Source of the DNA: Carettochelys insculpta
Lineage: Eukaryota > Chordata > Testudines > Carettochelyidae
DNA length: 64,000 nucleotides
Assembly: GCF_033958435.1 (NCBI RefSeq)
Contig: NC_134138.1
Span: forward strand, 187,337,298 to 187,401,297
Reading direction: 5' to 3'
Shown: positions 42,701 through 54,700 of the stretch, in pieces
How positions within the stretch are numbered: position 1 is the stretch's first letter
Layout of the letters: each line of letters opens with the position of its first letter
Notes under the pieces: generated by a model
What the model saw: only the letters and a program-made list of their open reading frames with translations
Told to the model about the DNA's origin: nothing
The model's database searches: none
Position numbers and translations under genes: made by a program

Positions 42701-45700
42701 GTGATTGTGACATCCATCACTATGGAGCACCATTTTTTATGGCTGTCCCAGTTGAGGTTCTGGACACAATTAATGACTTGTCCTTTGAAGGTTCAAATTT
42801 GTTTTGGGAAAAACATGAAGCTCTCACTCTAAGGGCTTGTCTACACTAGCTCCCTCCTTCAAAGGGGTCATGTAAATGAGCCCAAGCAGAGAATAGCAGC
42901 ACCTCATTAGGCTAATTCTCGCCACAGGAACTTCGTTTTGGAAGTTAGGGCACTTAGAAGTTGTGCGGGTATTTCAAAGTGCCTGCGGGTACATGGCTTG
43001 CTGGTGCTTTCAAGTTTGCAACTTCGAAGTTCCTGCGGTGAGAATTAGCCTAATGAGGTGCTGCACATGCATCACAACACTTCATTGCTATTCTCTGCTC
43101 AGGCTTGTTTACATGCCCCTTTCAAAGGAGAGGGCTAGTGTAGACAAGCCCTAAGATTCTAAGACAACCCTTACATTAATGGGCACTTATACCCCTGCTT
43201 TAAAAATAAAGTAGTGTTGGTCTCTGGTCCAGGAGACTCATCCATACTACCAAATGAGACAGCCCAACAGTTTAAGAAGGCATTGTAGGTCTGAAGAGAA
43301 GAAACCACCTCCTATACCTCCTTCTACTGCTGCAACCTGGAGACAACTTTAAACTTCCACACAGTCTTTTTGATTGTTTGGATCAGGACAGCAAACCTCT
43401 TCCAGAGACCTTTTGTCTTTGGCAACAGGTTTTACTACTTCCTAAATGCTCGGACTAACATTTAATCAGATATTCAAAGGATACTGGAACTGGGATATAG
43501 CCTCCAATTCATATATCTCTTATGAATATCAATTCTGTCTCTTTCTCCTGTCCGTTTCCCTGACCTTCTACACAGACTGCTCTTAAAAGTTTATTCCAAT
43601 TTAGGAAGTACGGACTCTGGTGCTGTTGGGGGCCATAAAGAAAACGCCGCCTCAATAATGTGAGGGAAAGGATTTTACTCCCAATATTTTCTTATTCTCA
43701 AGTCCAAAGGGGGCTTTATTTTGACATCTGTTTCCTGACAAGAGTGCAGGGGGCCAAGACACAGCCCTATATGACACCACATGCTGATTTAAAAGGTACC
43801 AACATCCAATTCACCAGACATACATCAGCATTAATTCCGCTGTGCAACTCATTAATCACATCCAGCAAAGTGTTGGGACAACTACACCTTTAAGGTCTTC
43901 TGTAGCACAGTTTGGTCAACTGAATCAAATGCGGCCTTAAGGTGGACGTGTACACCATGTTCATGGGTTTCTTGAACTCGTGGTATGTCAGAGCCAGAAT
44001 GCCATCTCATGTGGATCTGTTTCTTGTAAGGCCTGACTGTTGGGTGCAACACTTGTGATGCAGCAGAGGCACCAAACACCCACATCCTCCCTGACTGAAT
44101 TGACCTGACTTCTCCTCTCTTGATGTTCACAACTCCATATTAACTGCTGATAATGGGCCACATCTTCCGTGACTGAACAGACCTTGTCAACTCTGGCCCT
44201 CCCCCTTGAGCAAGACTCTCTCCTTTTCTTAAGCCTATATTTAAACCCTCCTCTGAAACACCCCACTCATGCATCTGATGAAGTGGGTCTTTGCCCACGA
44301 AGCTTATGCTGCAAAATATCTGTTAGTCCATAAGGTGCCACAGGACTTCTTCTGTTTTTGAGAACACAGTCTAACTTAGCTACCCTTCTGATACTTGTTG
44401 TTTATAGTGTCTCTCAATGCTCTAAAGCAGTGGTTCCCAAACTTTTCGGTGGCATCCCCCCTTCTGATTTTTGAGAAACCCTTACACCCACCCACCTCTT
44501 TACCACTATCCAACCCCCACTTTTTAATAATAATATGGAGATGAACATCTCATAGACTTGGAAGGGACCTCAGGAGGTCATCAAGTCCAGTCCACTGACC
44601 TTTTGGCAGGGCCAAGCACCATCCTCCACCCCCCTTTTTTTTCCTCTTTGTTCCAGATCCCTAAATGGTCCCCTCAAGGACTGGACTCACAACCCTGGGT
44701 TTAGCAGTCCAATGCTCAAAACACTGAGCTACTTTTAAAAACAAGTTCAATTCATAACTTAAAATAAACACACAAACTTTATATAAAAATTTAAACATAA
44801 GCACAAATAGTTTTTCTTGGCCCTTTGTGGGTGCCTGGTGCAGCCCCAGCTCACCAGCTGCCTAAGCCCTGTGCCAGCAGCCAGAACTGCCCATGCTAGC
44901 CACCTGCCTGCCTGAGACCTGCACTGCCAGAGCTGCAGCCAGCCACCTGAGCCCTGCGCTGCTGGAGGCAGTCGTTCGCTCCAGCTGCCTGAGCTGCCTG
45001 CCTGAGGCACACACTGCTGGGGCCAGCTGCCCGAGCCACATGCTGCTGTGGCCAGCTGCTCATCTGCCAGCCACCTGAGACCCACACTGCCAGGGTCAGC
45101 CACCTGCCTCAGCTGTGGGCCAGCTGTCTGAGCCCACCCACTGAAGCCCCGCACCACCAGGGCCAGCTGCTCACCCACAAGCCCCGAGCCACCTGAGCCC
45201 CACCCTTTTGGGGCCAGCCACCCACCCACCTGCCAGCCCAAGCCCCGCACTGCATGGGCCAGCCACCCACCCAGCAGCTGCCCAAGCCCTGCGTTACAGA
45301 GGACAGCCGCCAGCCCAAGCCACTTGAGCCCAGCAATGCTGGAGTCAGCTGCCCAAGCCCTATGTCTCACAAGCCGTCTGGCTGCTCAAGCCCCTCCCCC
45401 AAAACCAGGCACCACCAGTCGCTGGCTCTTACCTCATCCCCGTCACATGAGCCAGGCACCCCAGCCCCCCATATAACCCTTCCTCCTCCTCCTCCTCCTC
45501 CTCCCCCTCCCCACAACCCGCTTTCTCTCACCTTTGCAAGGGGCAGCTAGCTCCACGTGGGTCTTTGCCGGCTGCCTGCTTTTTGTAGCAGCTTTGCTGG
45601 GTCATCCACATAAAATGGCAGGGGCTGAGAGTCGGAAGCAAAAGCCTGCTCTTTCTTCAGGTGGGGGCAACGATGGCGGGGGACAGGTTGCCTTGCACCC

Positions 45701-48700
45701 CTGCTGGAATTTCTGCACTCCCCCCCCCCCCCAGTTTGGGAAGCCATGCCCTAGAGACTATGCTAAGTTTAGGAAGGTAGTGTTCCTGTTCTTGTTTGGG
45801 TACACTTCTCTCTTCTATTAAGAACTGCTTATGAGTTACCTAAAGTGGAATGGAGATATGTAATCACTTTAAGCAAAGTTACATGCACAGATACCTGGTG
45901 AAGAACCATTGTTCTTTGAGATGCTGTGCATGTCCATTCCACCAGCTGCATTCCTTTCCTCATACATCAGTCATTACACATATGGGCTACCATTGTGAAG
46001 AAACTAAGAGGCGGTCAGGGTGGGCCTGCCCCTATATCTCAGCAAGCAGCACAAACGTGGAGTTCACATGGGCTGCCACAATGGGTACTGCTATGAAAAA
46101 AGTTTGTTCGCTCCACTGCACAGGTTTGAATGCATCTAAAGTGGAATGGACATCTTGAAGAACAGCAGTTAGTGAACGGGTATGTAACCAATTTTTTTCC
46201 TTAAAGGACCAGAGGATTCTTACTTTGGTGTCATGTTTCTCCCATCACAAAGGGAAACTCTCCCCCAGCTCGAAGTGTTTTCCCATTTAGTGAGTAGTGG
46301 TGGTGGTGGGTGATGATAGCGTCTTTTCTTTTAGCATCTCTCTATAGCTGATGATGAGCTAAGAAGTGAGATAGTATTTAATCGGTTATCTTTGTCACTA
46401 ATACAAAAATACAGTAGGGCTATTTTGAAACTTCATAGGTTTTTTTATTATGAAATACATGTTTGATCACTGAGATAATCCAAAAATGGCATCAGAAGAC
46501 ACCCTGGGTCAGTGCAAATTCAGCTGAGAGTATTAGAATTCTTCAGCTAGATATATTTATTGCCCTATCTACCACCTCTGTATATAATTTTATCCTAAAT
46601 TTTCTACTTGTGGAGTGGAAGCATGGCAGCTGTTCAGAGGCTACAGGGATCTGCCAAAAGGGGTCACTGGCATCACAATGGAGCATATCTATTGGGAAGG
46701 GAGTAGGCAATGTTCCTGCTAATTTGAAGCTATTTTGGGAAAATAGGGAGCAATCCATGAGTCTCAAAAATGTCCAAGGAAGGATGGTCATTTTTATGGT
46801 CCTGTGGGTCAGTTCACACAAGTAGCTATAACCATAGTCCTAGTAGATGGAATTAAAGATTAATGTGACATTAGACACCAATAACATAGTCTGGCTGTAG
46901 CTAAGTTTATTTCCTATCTTCTGGTAGATGGAACAGTTTAATCTGAATGAGATGGGCCTTCTCTTTTTAGCATTATAAACTACTGAAGCAGTTTCCTTCT
47001 TCATTTGTGAAACAGATTGTCCATTCTTGAACCTCATAGATGACTGCCTTAGTTTTCTCAACTGTTACAAATTGGCAGGAAAGTTTCTACTCTTCCCATA
47101 GATATGCCTTTGTGAAATGGCAGCGAACTTTGAAGATAGAGCCCTATGTTATCCCAAATACTTGCCATATTTTCACTCTGCCCTAGGAAATTAGACAAGT
47201 GAAGATTAATAGAGCCTTGCAAATTTGCGGATATCCACTGTATATCTGCAGATACCTGCATCTGGGGATGTGGGTATTCATGGATCATTTTTGCAGGTAT
47301 GGATGCAGATATCAATTTTTGTTCGCACGCAGAGCTCTAGAAATTTAAATGATATATGAACATGTGAAAGTCTAAACTCTTGTTGGCAAACACTGCTGAT
47401 ATCCCCTGTGTTTATAACATTATACTAGCAGTATTGCATACAATATTTGTCTGTCACTTCAGTGCATCATTCTGCCTGTCATATTGTCAATCAGAATGAG
47501 GCAGGATGGGTATCTATAGTGAAATCTGAGGTGTTAGAGCACTTAAAGACTGAAAGGAATTCTGAATTAATATTATTCTTTTTGAGATGAATGTTCATTG
47601 TCTCTTGTTCAGTGGGGCCACTCAGCACATTTTTATTTACTTCAACTTCTACTTTTATTTCTGAAGGTGGGCTATGAAATTAAAAAGGTCAGAATTATTT
47701 TCATTCTTATAGTCTCATGGATATTAATACCAAATATACGTAAAGTGCACTGTTAACAGAAATCAATTTTATATTGTGAGTCCAGTTACAAGACAATTTT
47801 TAATTTTGTGGGTATTATTCTCAGCTGCTCTTTTGGATGACAGGTAAAGGTCTATTATAGTTTAACTTAATGGTATATGTTCTATTTCTTTTTTCCTAAG
47901 GACTCCGAATATTAATAGAGGAAGCTTGATTGCACTGTGTGTTTCTAATATCTTTTTCATGCTTCCCTGGCAGTTTGCTCAGTTTGTCCTGCTGACACAA
48001 GTAAGACACTTTATAAAATATCACGTTAATATTCATGGATATATTAAACCCACCTCTGTTCCTGTACGCAGGATGATAGCACAGTGTGTACATCTCTTCA
48101 GAATAATTAGTGCAGGCTTTATAGTGGTGCTCTATATACAGAATGTTTAGACAAGTGTATGGCTCATTGCAAAACTCAGATTCAAATAGACTCTTGTTTA
48201 GGTAAATTGACACTGCTTTGTTACATTCAGTTGGCTGCTTAGTTAGATTCAAGTGAATTCATAGGGCTTCTCGTATATTTTTCACTACCATTTTAATTAT
48301 CCGCCACAGTAACCAAAATTTGGTGTTATGTTCATTTTAAATATCTATAATGTTTATGTATGTTCATTTTTAACATCTATTCTTTAAACAGTCCAGAATT
48401 CAGCAGCCAAATGTCTCTCTCTTCCCTAGTTAATATTGCACTTCCACATTTGCTGCTTTCCTAACATTTCCAGCTTTACTTCATAATTGCTCCTTTCTTG
48501 TCCCACAGTCTTAACTTTGGGGCTCTCTCACTAAGATGATTGAAAGTGTACCAGATTTGCTGTCCTTATTAGAGCATTGGACTGACCCTTTTTAGCTCCT
48601 CCCAAATTTCTCTGCCTCTGGAGAAACATAAATAGCTTATATATAGTTTTGCCAAACCATATATGAAAATAAATATTATTATGATGCTAAATAAAATATT

Positions 48701-51700
48701 TCAGTAACAAAAATTTTGCAGGCATGGAAACTTACAACATTAGCCATTTAGTCCTGGATATGTGTATATTGAAAAAACAAAAACAAACAGGAAAAAAAAA
48801 ACCCTTATTACAGCCAGAAAGTGTCAATTAGAAAAAATTAATGTTAATTTCACTCCCCAAATTGTTTGAAATCTAAAAAGTAAAAATAAAAATATCTCAA
48901 TACAAGCAACTTATTAAAATGGAATTTTTATTTTAATGAACCAAAGTGATAATACAAATAAGGTACTGTGTTAAAATGTCTTGAAGGTTTTTAACATGTA
49001 ATTTTGTATTATGAATTTTACGGGTATACCAGTGGCATTTGATACAGGTATAGTGGTGACTGAGAGCAGCAAAGAGCTCATCTGATTTAAATACCCCTGA
49101 GGGAATGCTGTACCAAAAATTAAAAATATTTTATTTTAAAATTCTGCAAATGTTTGTCAATAAATAAAGGTGGAGGCTCCAACATGGCAGTGGGGTGTAC
49201 AGGCCACTGGCTGCACAGAATTGAAGATTATCTTTGGCCCTAGGGACTTAATGGTGAGGGTGCACATGACCCTGATGCTGTGCAAGGGGTTGGTCTGTCC
49301 CAGAAATGACTCAAGGTCCTGCCCCTCCGTGCCAAGTGTTCCATCATGGTTCAAATGTGGAGCAGCTTACTTTTTGGGGGGATCCAGGTGTTAAGTGAGA
49401 GGATTCTTTGTGGGGCAATCTGGATATGGACAGCTCTATGGGGAATCTGTATGCATAGAAGCTTGTTTGGGGGCTTTGGATTCAGGAGATCCAGGTGAAT
49501 GTGGTAGGGATTCAGCAGGGATGGTCTGGGTGTGGTGGGATGGAGCTTGGCAGGGGTGATTAGGGAGCAGCGAGGGCAGATGGTGGTATGGGTGCTGAAC
49601 CTTGTTCCGTCTAATCTTTTCTGCACATATGCAGAATACGTTTGTGCACCAAGGTGTGAATGAATGTGCACCACCAGTAGAAACAAGCCTAGGTGTGGGC
49701 GCTCTGCTAATCCCCTGATAGACATTTGAATCTCTCTTGAATGGCTGCACAGGCACATAAGTTACAGGGAACACTGGTGCTGGAAGAATGGAGCTTGTTG
49801 GAGTGAGGGTTGAGGGGATGGGATCATTGAGATGGTCCAGGTTCAGGAGGAGTGGGGCTTATTGGGGTGGGGGTGTGACAAGCTGCTTAAAGGGGGGAGC
49901 CCTGACTGCTGCTGAGCAAATGGTACATGCTGAGTTCCCCTAACTCCTCTATCTTCTTGCCCTCTCCCTTATTCTACCCACAGTCCACTGCCATTATCCC
50001 TCTCCTCTCATTCCATTCCTCTTCCTTCTCCACTGATTCTTCAAAGCCCCGCCCGTCCATTTCTGTTGCCCCACTCACTGTTACATGGAAAACAGAATGG
50101 TTTCCAGTATGCAGAATGGGAGCATGACCAGCACTAGGGTTCAGGAGATGGCACTGTACTGCAGAGTCATCTAGCCATAGCAGAACCCTTCTTCACCTGG
50201 ATAGCTTTGTGATCACAAAAATGGGGATGGGGAGGGCAGTGGCATGTCACATGGCATGTCCCCCCATGCCTTGCCTCTGAGGGAACCATGCCCCTCCTAA
50301 ATTATGGTTGTGGACATCCTACCCACTCGCCATAGGGATATAATTCTCTGCCAGCTGCCTTGGGCACAGGTGATTGCTCTTGCAACTCTCCTTTGCTTCC
50401 ACATCATTTTCTGCTGGGAAGCAAAGAAATCTGCAGGGAGAATGAATTTTGCATATATGCAGTGGCACAGAATTCTCTTACGAGTACATAAACGTGTGTT
50501 ATATACCTTGGGACAGCACCTACTCATCTTTATGTACTTTGAATTGGTGAAAAATATAAGCCAAGGAGTGCTAATTAGAACAAATAAAAATAGTTCTGTA
50601 ATCATGGCTTTTAGGAATTTTTCAGTCAATAGTAGGTAGATAAGCACTTATCTCTAAGGAAAAGGAAGGGCTTAAGTTTCGCAACATGAAGTATCCATCA
50701 TCACATCTAGCTTTCCCACTTTTTATGTGTAGCTTCTGACCACAAGCAGTCTGATTACCTGATTCAAGGGTTTGCTGCAATTACTGACCTCATTCTTCAA
50801 AATTAATAGATAGGGGGACATGGTGAATTAACTACTAACCCATGTAAGGGTTTTTTTTAAACTGGGTGTGACTTTTAAAACACATTCTGGATTCTTAGCT
50901 AATTTTTCCTTTTGGGAGCAGAAGTCTTCAGCTTTAAATATCATCCTGAAGAAGCTGGAGTGCAGAATGAGAGATTTAGAAAAAAGTATTTATACATCCC
51001 TGATCAGCTGATATCCTGAGGTATGGTGCAAAACACCCATAGGTCTTAAATTAAAAACTGTGAAATGAATGAATAACTGGATAAGAGAATCCCCCACAAG
51101 TATTTCCATGTTCTCCCCTTTTCTTGTGCTTTGGAGGACCAGTGATGCTCTTCTCTCTCTCTCCTCCTTGTCAGCCCTAGGTGCCTGGCATACAGGAATG
51201 TCTCTTCTTCTCTTTCCCCCATCATCTTCAGGCTGCTGTGTGTTGAAGTATCAGAAGTTGATTTTTGCACAAAACAGTTGGGGCAGGGGAGGATGGGTCT
51301 GACATACTTATATAAGTTAAGGCTACGTCTACATTACCCCCAGAAGATCGACCTGCTCAGGGTTGATCTTCCAGGGTTTGATTTCATGCGTCTACTATGG
51401 ACGCACAAAAATCAACTCTCCACGGTCACAGTCAACCCCTGATGCAAGGAGTAAAGGATGTTGACAGGAGAACCTCTTCTATGGACGTTCCCCAGTAGAG
51501 ACATTGAAGTTAGCCAAGCACAGATATGTTGATTATAGCTACACGATTGCCATAGCTAGAATTGCTTGTCTGTGATTGACTTACTTTGCCTCGTGTAGAT
51601 GTAGCCTTAGTTGTGGGAGGCTACCAGTGTTTCATGAAAGCTGAGTGTCTGGGCAGCTTCCCAGGAAAGATTCAGGTACTGCTCAGTCGATTAGCAGAGT

Positions 51701-54700
51701 GTCCACAGCTGGCAGCATATGTTTCTATTGGTGGTACACATCTGCTCATGCCTTGGTGCAAGTAACAAAATTTATTCCACCTGTGCGTGGAAAAAAATTG
51801 GAGGGAACAGTGGAGGCCACCAATAATGTAAAATACAGAAAAATGTTTATTTTTAAAAAGTTTAATAATCTGACCTTCACTTGTCCAGAAAAGTAAAGCA
51901 GAAACAACAGAGGTTACCTCCTGGTTAAGGTAGTACTCTGTAACTTTGGAAGGCTGAGCTTGGTTCCTAGAAGCCCCATAAACTTCACACCTAACCTTTT
52001 ATGTTCATTGGTTGTATTCATTCATTCCACTGAAATGCACACCTTTTTCAGATGCCTGTGAGTTATTATTAAATAATGTATTTATGCTGCATGAATGTAT
52101 AATTATCAGTTAGTTGACCATCCCCTCTTTTTAATTCCAGATAGCCTCATTATTTGCTGTGTACGTTGTGGGTTACATTGAGTCGCACAAATTACAGAAG
52201 ATACTTTATGCACATATGGTAATAAGCCTTTTTAAAAAATGAGTCTAGTCAAACTAATTATAGTGTCAAGAGAAACTTGTTTTAGATATTTTGATTTGTT
52301 GTATAGTGAGTAGAAGGAGTTGACTGTAAGACAGAGTGAAGGAAAAAAGGAATAGAATCCTTTCCATATGTAGGTTTCAAAATGTGGAAAAAATGTCTGT
52401 TTTAAATAGAACACTGAGTATTAGTTGCCTTTGCTAATTTTGTATTAAGGAAAAAGTAAAATAAACTGATTGTAAAATAATGCTGTCAGATTTGGTGGAT
52501 TAACATTTTCGTCCATCGTAGAGGTGGCTATTTTCCAAATGTCTTGCTGGTACATAAATTGTTTTTATGACTTTAGACAAATGTTTTAATATCCTAAATA
52601 ATTAACAGTGCATTGACTTATTTTTTCTGTAATGAAAATAATTAAGTTCACTTCTGCTACAATATGATTACCAGTTCAAGGCTGTTGCTTGCAACAGGCC
52701 AGGTAGACATAAGCACATGACAGCTGAAAAATGTTCTGGTACATAACTTCAATATAAATGTGAAAATATTTTAAAATAGGGCATTCCTTAGCAAAAATTG
52801 AACTGGTTTTATTTTGAGATAAATATGGAACTAGGTGGTGGTCCGTCATTCCTTTCCGTGACCAAAGACCATTTCATGATGATTCCAAGTATATAAGTAA
52901 ATTCCCTGCAAGATTAAGTTAATCAAATATTTTATTTATAATATGTATTGTATTTAAGAGAATTACTTGATGTTTAGATACTCAGTGTTCTGTTTTTTTT
53001 CTTCTTCTTCTTTCCAGGCATCTCTTGCACTGTGTTTCCTTTTGATGTTTGGGAACTCAATGTTGTTGACATCATATTATGCTGCCTCTTTAGCAGTTAT
53101 CTGGGTAAGTTTTGGAAGAATTCATTTGAGGTTCTTAGGAATATATCTCTGCACTATTATCTGTGAATTGGTATGTTAAATGGTGAAGTGCAACTTCTCT
53201 AAATAGTTGGAAAGGATGATACTTCCATGAGATTAATAAGGTTAGTCTTGGGATATGTTTGGGCAATGGTGAAAGGATAATGAGGACCATAAAATTTTGA
53301 CACGTCAAAGCTGTGACATGAGAGAAACTGAACACGGATGCAAAAAAAACAAACATAGTTCTGGGATGTATTAACAGGAGTGTTGTGAACAAGACACAAA
53401 AAGTCATTCTTCTGCTCTGCTCTACTCTGCGCTGGTTAGGCCTCAGTTGCAGTATTGTGTCCAGTTCTGGGCACTGCATTACAAGAAAGATGTGGAGAAA
53501 TTGGAGAGGGTCCACAAAAGAGCAACAAGAATGATCAGAGGTCTAGAGAATGTGACCTACAAAGAAAGTCTGGAAAAAAATGGGCTTGTTTAGCTTGGAA
53601 AAAAGAAGATTGAGGGGGGACGTGATAGCAGTTTTCAGGTATCTAAAAGGGTGTCATAAGGAGGAGGGAGACAACTTGTTCTTCTTGGCCTCTGAGGGTA
53701 GAACAAGAAGCAATGGGCTTAAATTGCCGCAAGGGAGGTTTAGGTTTGAAAACTAGAAAAAGCTTCTTTACTGTTGGGCTGGTAAAACACTGGAATACAT
53801 TGCCTAGGGAGGTTCTGGAATCTCCATCTCTGGAGATATTTAAGAACAGGTTAGATAAATGTCTAGCAGGGATGGTCTACATGGTACTTGGTCCTGCCAT
53901 AAGAGCTGGAATTCATTGCAAAAGCATGTGGTGCCATCAGGTTTTTGGACCAATACTACTGGGCTGCACCACTGGCTTTGTGACTCTTCAGTGATGCACA
54001 TTTTCAACGTCTTGTGCATTTGAGCTCTTATTTCTTCTCTCTTTTGTGCTGGGCCCCGGTAAGGCCTCATCGTTACTCAAGCTCTGGGGCTGGTTAATGA
54101 TTTGATGGGTAGCTTCAGTCGTACGGCTGGGTTTTTTCAAAAATACATCCTGGTTCTGGATGATCATATCAAAGGCCTCTTTCCTCTGGGCCAGTGTTAA
54201 TTCAGGGCCTGCGAGGGTTAAGCTGGAGTGTCTGACTCCTCCTCCGGGGCAACCATGCAGGTTTCTCTGTCTTGCCAGGGCTTCAAGAGATTGATATGGT
54301 AGATCTGCTCTTGTTTATGTTGCCCAGGTTGGCGGATCTTATAGTTTACCTCCCCAACAGGCTTGATGACCTCGTAGGGGCCCTGCTGTTGGACCATCAG
54401 CTTGCTTTCCATGGTGGGGACAAGGACCATAACGTGATCCCTGGGATGAAACTGCTGGACCTTGGCCTTGTGATTAGGACAGGCCTGCTGGGACTCTTGA
54501 GCCTCCTCCAGGTGCCTCCTCACAATGGAAGTGACCTGGGCTATTCACTCTCTCATCTGTATCACATAATCCCCAATATTCCTTACCCCACTTGCCTCTT
54601 CCTCCCAGACTTCTTTGGCTACATCCAAGATGCCTCGAGGGTGGCGACCGTATAGCAAGTCACGGGAAAATGCAGTGGATGACTGGGGCACCTCCCGAAT

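Larger units (their letters stand above)
44428..45744. mobile_element. hAT element carrying a CR1 piece and a GC-rich minisatellite
   Basis: Left end cagtggttcccaaact and right end agtttgggaagccatg are inverted. Flanks ctctaaag (44420-44427) and ccctagag (45745-45752) agree at 6 of 8 positions, as expected for an 8-bp hAT duplication. Inside are an antisense CR1 fragment (44545-44735), imperfect ctgcctgagccctgcactgc-type repeats (44830-45420), a (TCC)8 run (45481-45504) and a poly-C run (45720-45732). A 203-codon minus frame over the minisatellite is composition only. Confidence 0.75.

Noticed and set aside
44759..45370. A 203-codon minus-strand frame rich in Gly, Trp, Ala and Gln
   Set aside because: Generated by the GC-rich imperfect minisatellite inside a hAT element; the residue pattern follows the DNA repeat.
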